The notes under the pieces are model-generated. The model saw nothing but the letters and a program-made list of their open reading frames with translations. It searched no databases and was not told where the DNA came from. The position numbers were made by a program, and so were the translations under genes. Positions 58,373 to 64,000 of a stretch of DNA of 64,000 bases are shown here, one piece after another. This DNA comes from CAVWXT01 sp963759115 (lineage in GTDB: Bacteria; Planctomycetota; Planctomycetia; Pirellulales; Thermoguttaceae): the NCBI GenBank assembly GCA_963759115.1, contig CAVWXT010000001.1, positions 806,001 to 870,000 of the forward strand. Reading direction: 5' to 3'. Positions within the stretch are counted from its first letter, which is position 1; each line of letters begins with the position of its first letter.

Positions 58373-59412
58373 TCAGGGCGTGTCATCCGGCCGCGTCTTC
58401 GCTACGCGGAAGCCTGTGTCAAAGGACCGATCATCCGGTTCACGCATAGCGCGGAACGCAGACGTAGTCTTGATGACCGGGCTAAACCATGAGCCGCCTC
58501 GGAGAACGCGATACTCTCCTGAATTTCGGGCCGCTTGGGTCATCTTGAGGCGACATTGCATAGTAATCTTTCCCGTACCAGTCCGAACACCACTCCTCCA
58601 CGTTGCCATGCATATCGAACAGGCCGAACGTGTTCGCCCGAAATTTTCCCGTGGGAGCCGTAAATACGTAACCATCGCTGGCACGAATGCCATGCCTGAA
58701 ATCCTGGGAATTTTGCCTTTGCCGCGGCGTCATTGACATTTCCCACCTCCGGCAACTTTTCGGGGTCATCGCCGTTGTAATATCGCGTAACCGTCCCCGA
58801 GCGGCACGCATATTCCCACTCGGCTTCCGTCGGCAACCGATAAGACGCATGTTCCTTCCGGCTCAACCATTCGCAAAATGCCAATGCGTCATTCCAACTG
58901 ACATTTACCACCGGATGCTCATCAGTCTGCGGAAAGCCAACGCTACGCCACGAGTAATTCGCGTTGAAAACGAACCTGTCGTTTTCGGAATCCCAGCCGT
59001 CCGCCCCATTCCCTTTCTTCGACCCTAGCTCCGCGTCGGTTTTGTAACCCGTATCCTGAATGAACTGGCGGAATTGACCAATTGTGACTTCGCACGTGCC
59101 GAGAAAGAACGGCCTTGTTATGCGTACTCGGTGGCGAGGATACTGATCCTTCAGCCAGCGATCAGGAAACGGATCGAACGCGAACGCGGCCACCTCCTCT
59201 TCGAGCGTGTGGTTGTTGCCCATCCTGAACTCTCCGGCCGGTATTGGGACCAGCTTCATGCCTATGGAATTAGTCACCGTTTCCATCGTCAACGTTGTCT
59301 TAGCTTCCTTAACAACGAGTGCCGGCGATTGCTGGGCGAAGCTTCCTTTGTACAGAACGCCAGCGATCAATATGGTCGATTGAACGGCTACGATCGAGTA
59401 GAAGGACTTCAT
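58373..59412 (-). CDS. Formylglycine-generating-enzyme-family (SUMF1/FGE) protein (two frameshifts)
   Basis: ATG 59412 follows GGAGA. Signal-like N-terminus SFYSIVAVQSTILIAGVLY. FGE-sulfatase fold: GMKLVPIPAGEFRMGNN, HPVVNVSWNDALAFCEWLSR, YRLPTEAEWEYACRSG, then after one extra base near 58712 FGLFDMHGNVEEWCSDWYG, and after another near 58543 YRVLRGGSWF and GFRVAKT. About 345 residues. The two catalytic Cys of true FGE are not certain, so it may be a lectin-like or kinase-associated relative. It adjoins an anSME remnant, the alternative sulfatase activator. Confidence 0.78.
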
Positions 59413-59496
59413 GGAATGTCTCTCCAAATGGCGTTCGGGAGTCCGCTGGTTCTCTACCTGACCTCACGGGCTGGGCGGCGGGACGAAAGGGTACGA

Positions 59497-60238
59497 AAAG
59501 GGGACATCACTGATTATTGGGTATCTTTCGTGGCCGACCGGGACCACGGAGGGTGAAATCGAGTCCCAAGCGGGCTGCCGTCTGACGCACCCAGCTTTCG
59601 GGGCCAAGAGGCCGACCTCGCTGCACACATTCACGTATCCCTTGCAGTTGCTCGTCGTTCAAGTCGCGGTTGACCCACGCGACCCAATTCCTCGATCGTT
59701 CCAGGGGCCATGTGCCCAATCGCAAGTCGCCCGAGCCGTGCATCCGTCGCCACAGCCCGCTCCATTGCCACTGCTCGGCCCGTTCCACCAAGCCGGCGCG
59801 GAGGGCGTTGGCTTCCACATAGCGGCATAACGCCAGGAAATAGTCGTCCTCCGCCACGGGAAAGCTCTTGAATCGCCCTTGATAGAGGTGGCCGCCGCCG
59901 CGGCTGTGATAGTGTTCGTGATGGCGGCGGACATGCGTCACGCCAACCCAGCCCATGAAAAGCCCCAACGCCTTATCGACGCCTGGGCGAACCACAAGAT
60001 GCCAGTGGTTGGGCATCACACAGTACGTCAGCAACTCCAGCGGGTAGCGTTCCAAGCCCTCCGCCAACACCTGCTCGAAGGCTTCGTAATCCCCCGCCTT
60101 ATGAAACAGCCGCATCCGTCCGTTCCCGCGATTGAGAACGTGATAAATCGTGCCGGCTTCGGTGGAGCGGGCGGTTCGCGGCATCAGGGTACGCTACCAC
60201 CTCTTGCCTAAGTTGTCAATATCAGTGATGTCCCCTTT
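59497..60238 (-). mobile_element. RAYT transposase unit bracketed by its REP sequences
   Basis: The 18-bp REP arm at 59497-59514 and its inverted copy at 60221-60238 enclose the transposase gene. A solo pair lies at 58024-58069. This is the standard picture of a REP-associated tyrosine transposase and its substrate. Confidence 0.85.
59507..60184 (-). CDS. REP-associated tyrosine transposase (RAYT, Y1/IS200-like)
   Basis: 225 residues, intact. YHVLNRGNGRMRLFHKAGDY, the metal-binding HUH in VMPNHWHLVV, and the catalytic Tyr region YFLALCRYVEANALRAGLVE are diagnostic. The C-terminal part carries a DNA-recognition tail (TAARLGLDFTLRGPGRPRK). Its 3' end overlaps the left REP arm. Processes single-stranded REP DNA; domesticated in many genomes. 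Confidence 0.93.
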   Translation of the reverse strand: MPRTARSTEAGTIYHVLNRGNGRMRLFHKAGDYEAFEQVLAEGLERYPLELLTYCVMPNHWHLVVRPGVDKALGLFMGWVGVTHVRRHHEHYHSRGGGHLYQGRFKSFPVAEDDYFLALCRYVEANALRAGLVERAEQWQWSGLWRRMHGSGDLRLGTWPLERSRNWVAWVNRDLNDEQLQGIRECVQRGRPLGPESWVRQTAARLGLDFTLRGPGRPRKIPNNQ

Positions 60239-60334
60239 TTGCTTCCTCTTTTTGCTTCTCCGGCGAGAATGGCTCGCGGTTTCCCACGTACGCGTTGAAC
60301 AACTACGGCGAGAGAGAGGCGAGCATCCACGACG

Positions 60335-60361
60335 CTCCACGCGGCCGACGCGGAGCGTCGC
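60335..60361. repeat. Palindrome in the RAYT-acrB gap
   Basis: CGACGCTCC (from about 60331) faces GGAGCGTCG (to about 60361) across a CGCGGCCGACGC loop. The remaining gap 60239-60417 shows no gene. Confidence 0.5.
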
Positions 60362-60417
60362 ATGAGGGTGGGTTGCCACGCAGGAGCGTGGGGACCAGGA
60401 TACCAGGATTGTCGCGG

Positions 60418-63400
60418 CTACCGCGTCCTCGCCCGCCACCACTGCTCGCACCACTGGATGACGTAGTAGAAGACGGGCGTGAGGAAGATGCCGAAGAGCG
60501 TCACGCCCAACATGCCGCTGAAGACGGCCGTGCCCAGCGTGCGGCGCATCTCGGCCCCGGCCCCTACGGAAATCGCCAGCGGAACCACGCCGATGATGAA
60601 GGCGAGCGAGGTCATGATGATCGGCCGCAGACGGAGCTGGCAGGCCGCCAGGGTGGCCTCGCGAGCGCGATGCGCCCGCCTCGTGCTGGACCTTGGCGAA
60701 CTCCACGATCAGAATCGCGTTCTTGCAGGCCAGGCCCACCAGCACGACGAAGCCGACCTGGGTGAAGATGTTGATGTCCATCCGCGCCAGCACCACGCCG
60801 GCGATCGGAGAACAGCAGGCACATCGGCACCACGAGGATCACGGCCAGCGGCAGCGACCAGCTTTCGTACTGGGCGGCCAGCACGAGGAACACCAGCACC
60901 ACGGCCAGGACGAACACCAGCATGGCCGTGTTGCCGGTCTGGAGTTGCAGCATGGCCAGCTCGGTCCACTCGGTGCTGCATGGCGGGAGGCAAGTCCTCG
61001 CTGGGCGGCCGTCTGCCATCAGCTCGATGGCCTCGCCGGAACTGACGCCCGGCGCCGGCGTGCCGTTGATCGGGGCCGACGGGATACATGTTGTAGCGGA
61101 CGATCATCACCGGGCCGCTGATGGCGCGGACGCTGGCCACGGTGCCCAGCGGGCACCATCGTCCCGCGCCTCGTTGCGGACCTTGAGTTGCTTGAGGTCT
61201 TCGATCTGCTTGCGGAAATCGGCGTCGGCCTGGACGTTGACCTGCCAGGTGCGGCCGAAGCGGTTGAAGTCGTTGACGTAGAGCGAGCCGAGGTAGACCT
61301 GAAGCGTGTTGAAGACGTCGCTCATCGACACGCCCATGGTCTTGGCCTGGGTGCGGTCGATGTCGAGGAAGAGCCAGGGGGTATCGGCGCGGAAGCTGCT
61401 GAAGAGCCCTTGCAGGCCGGGGGTCGGCGTTCCCGCGCTCGACGATCTTTTCGCCGGCTGTCTGCAGGGCGTCGGAGCCGTTGTCGCCGCGGTCCTCGAT
61501 GATGATCTTGAAGCCGCCGGCGGTGCCCAGGCCGTCGACCGGCGGGGCGCCGAAGACGTTGACCAGTCCGTCCTGGATCTCGTCCTGGAAGTCTGGCCTG
61601 CAGCCGGCCGGCGATCGCGTCGCCGGACAAGTCCGCGGGCCGCGTGCGCGTGGAAGTCGTCGAGCATCACGTACATGGCGCCGAAGTTCGGGGCGTTGGC
61701 ACCCAGCAGGATCGACTGGCCGGCGATGGCCACGGTGTGCTTGACGCCCTCGCTGTCGGCGGCGATCTCCTCGATGCGGCGCATGACCTCGGTCGGTCCG
61801 CTCCACGCGAGGCGGCGTCGGGCAGTTGCACGTTGACCAGCAGGTAGCCCTTGTCCTGCGCGGGGATGAAGCCGGTCGGCGTATGCGTGAAGCCCCACCA
61901 GGTCAACACCAGCAGGCCGCCGTAGACGACCAGCACCAGCACGCTGACGCGCAGCGACATGCCCACCAGCCGGCCGTAGACGTCGCGTGCAATAGTTGAA
62001 GCCGCGGTTGAAGGCGCGGAAGGACCGGTCGAGGATGCGGTTGAGCGACGGCTCAGCAGCCAACCGGCGCCGATTCCGAGATCGCCCCGCCCGCATGACC
62101 CAGCAACGCCGCCCCGGCGACCGGCTCGAGCGACAGGTAGTCCGACAGGCTGGCGCACCAGACGACAACGCTCTTGCCAGCCGGCGGGCAAGCCGGCCTC
62201 CAGCAGCCGCGCCAGCCACGGCCCGAGGAGCTCGTAGCCGAGCCAGCCGCCGAGCAGCGGGAAGGCCAGCCGCGGCAGCACTTCGTGGGCGGCCTCCTCT
62301 TGCTCGCGCGGCCGCAGCAGCAGGGCCGACAGGGCCGGGCTGAGCGTCAGCGAGTTGAAGGCCGAGATCAGCGTCGAGATGGCGATCGTCAAGGCGAACT
62401 GGCGGAAGAACTGGCCGGTGATGCCGGTGATGAACGCGCAGGGCACGAACACCGCGCTGAGGACCAGGCCCACCGCGATCACCGGCCCGGAGACCTGCGA
62501 CATGGCCTTGATCGTGGCCTCGCGCGGGGCCAGCCCGTGCTCGATGTGGTGCTGCACGGCCTCGACCACCACGATGGCGTCGTCCACCACGATGCCGATG
62601 GCCAGCACCAGGCCGAAGAGCGTGAGGTTGTTGAGGCTGAAGCCGCATGGCGGCCATCACGGCGAAGGTGCCGATGATGGCCACCGGCACGGCCACCAGG
62701 GGAATGATGGCCGACCGCCAGTTCTGCAGGAACAGCAGCACCACGAAGGCCACCAGGATCACCGCGTCGCGGAGCGTCTTGAAGACCTCGTTGATCGATT
62801 CGGTGATGAAGGGCGTGGTGTCGTAGACGATCGCGTAGTCCAGCGCCCTCGGGGAACCGCTCCTTGAGCTCCTCCATCTTGGCCCGGACCAGCTTGGCCG
62901 TCTTCAGGGCGTTGGAGCCGGGCAACTGGTAGATCGACAAGCGCCACCGAAGGCCGGCCGTCCAGCGTGCAGGTCTGGTCGTAGCCCTGGGCGCCGAGCT
63001 CGATCCGGGCCACGTCGCGCATGCGGACGATGCGGCCGTCGGCGTCGGTCTTGAGGATCATGTCGGCGAACTGGTCGGCGTCGGCCAGCCGGCCCAGCGT
63101 GGTCATGGTGTACTGGAACACCTGGCCGCTGGGGACCGGCGGCTGGCCGATCTGGCCGGCGGCCACCTGGGCGTTCTGCTGCTGGATGGCGGCCACCACG
63201 TCGCTGGCGGTGAGGTTGCGCGACGCCATCTTCTTGCGGGTCGAGCCACAGCCGCATGCTGTAGTCGCGCTGGCCGAGGTAGGTGATGTCGCCGACGCCG
63301 GGCAGCCGCGCCAGCTCGTCGCGGAGCTGGATCGTGGCGTAGTTGCTCAGGTAGAGGTTGTCGCGGCTGCCGTCGGGCGAGAACAGGTTGACGATCATCA

Positions 63401-63812
63401 GCACGCTGGGCGACTTCTTCTTCACCGTCACGCCCTTGCGGTTCACCAGGTCGGGCAGGATCGGCTGCGCCAGCGCCACGCGGTTCTGCACCAGCACCTG
63501 GGCCATGTTCAGGTCGACGCCCAGCTTGAACGTGACCGTCAGCGTGTAGCTGCCGTCGTTGGTGCACTGCGACGACATGTAGAGCATGCCTTCCACGCCG
63601 TTGACCTGCTGCTCGATCGGCGCGGCCACCGTGTCGGCCACCACCTGGGCGTCGGCGCCGGGATACGAGGCCGAGACTTCCACCGTCGGCGGCGTGATCT
63701 CCGGATACTGGGCGACCGGCAGCACCCACACGGCGATGCCGCCGGCCAGCGTGATGATGATCGACAGCACCGAGGCGAAGATCGGCCGATGGATGAAGAA
63801 GCGTGAAAACAC
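60418..63812 (-). CDS. RND multidrug efflux transporter, AcrB/HAE1 type (heavily frameshifted)
   Basis: GTG 63812 opens MFSRFFIHRPIFASVLSIII, the AcrB signature; VLPVAQYPEITPPTVEVSAS YPGADAQ follows. Further parts: NGVEGMLYMSSQ, GSNALKTAKLV, FLQNWRSAIIPLVAVPVAII, GIVVDDAIVVVEAV with the paired Asp of the proton relay, and the end GIFLTPVFYYVIQWCEQWW. Many single-base breaks (for example near 63236, 62940, 62850, 62645) again fit extra bases. About 1080 residues. Would export drugs or lipids together with a periplasmic adaptor that lies outside the window. Confidence 0.88.
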
Positions 63813-63821
63813 GGTGCGTCC

Positions 63822-64000
63822 TCAATTCGGTTTGTCCAAGTCGTCGGGCGGCGGGGCCGTTCGCGCCTGCGCCATCCGTGCCGCATCAGATCGCCCAGCA
63901 ATCGGCACAACATCCACAAGAACCCCAAGGCGAAGAACCCCAGGGTGAGGAAGCGGATCCAGCGGGCCAGCCGGGAGTGGAACAGGCTCGATGCCGCCCA
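63822..64000 (-). CDS. C-terminal part of a small membrane protein (3' end only)
   Basis: Enters from the right edge: HSRLARWIRFLTLGFFALGF LWMLCRLLGDLMRHG is one hydrophobic segment followed by basic residues, then, in a shifted frame, PPPDDLDKPN and TGA at 63822-63824. Ends 10 bp before the RND gene, so probably the same operon. Family unknown. Confidence 0.4.
   Translation of the reverse strand, partial: GGIEPVPLPAGPLDPLPHPGVLRLGVLVDVVPIAGRSDAARMAQARTAPPPDDLDKPN

Noticed and set aside
35860..63812. Widespread programmed +1 frameshifting as a new translation system
   Set aside because: There is no common codon or sequence context at the breaks, intact genes are interspersed, and a few breaks (23218, about 49055) fit base loss. 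Sequencing error is the better explanation until reads say otherwise.

Overview
The window reads as chromosomal DNA of a GC-rich planctomycete (Planctomycetota, Pirellulales-like). The inference rests on a BBP7-type beta-barrel protein, a hopanoid pair (shc, hpnH), Uma2 nucleases, a GYF_2 membrane protein, a giant zinc-ribbon membrane protein, a cyclophilin fused to Ig-like repeats, and many palindromic repeats between genes. No rRNA operon is present. RNA features are one very unusual tRNA-like gene, a small SRP RNA and an ORF-less group II intron.

Layout. 0-7.8 kb: surface/adhesin-like protein, outer-membrane barrel, a lipoprotein and a small conserved protein. 7.8-9.9 kb: the tRNA-like gene, three unknown genes in visibly AT-richer DNA, and an Uma2 remnant. 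9.8-18.9 kb: a catabolic-looking cluster (URO-D family protein, two aldo/keto reductases, GHL6-type glycosidase, serine hydrolase, nitrilase). 18.9-22.2 kb: hpnH and shc. 22.5-28.7 kb: HtrA protease, YhcH/DUF386 protein, RNase H, transglutaminase-TPR protein, Uma2, aspartyl protease, and a DUF433/DUF5615 pair damaged next to a MITE-like element. 28.8-33.4 kb: the fatty-acid cluster rpmF-fabD-fabG-acpP-fabF on the minus strand, with a group II intron lying antisense between fabG and fabD. 33.5-43.4 kb: mobile DNA (an IS with 40-bp inverted repeats, an IS4-like element with a 5-bp duplication, an IS30 element that splits a gene) around a very large membrane protein. 43.5-53.2 kb: GYF_2 protein, acyl-CoA ligase carrying a REP insertion, MntP, nucleotide-sugar epimerase, glycosyltransferase, nucleotide-sugar dehydrogenase, polytopic membrane protein, orphan ParD. 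53.3-58 kb: the bacterial block ffs-dnaX-ebfC-recR-rpoN. 58-64 kb: REP/RAYT transposase locus with a truncated anSME and an FGE-like protein, then an RND efflux pump.

How the genes work together: rpmF-fabD-fabG-acpP-fabF form one fatty-acid synthesis unit. Shc makes the hopene skeleton that HpnH extends. The epimerase, GT2 and nucleotide-sugar dehydrogenase form an overlapping polysaccharide unit. ffs-dnaX-ebfC-recR is the usual replication/repair neighbourhood.

Caution: many long genes are broken by single-base frameshifts, nearly all correctable by deleting one base (22 in the 35.9-39.0 kb gene, 9 in shc). This looks like insertion-dominated sequencing error in poorly polished stretches, not decay. 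Such genes are annotated as one CDS with break points stated.
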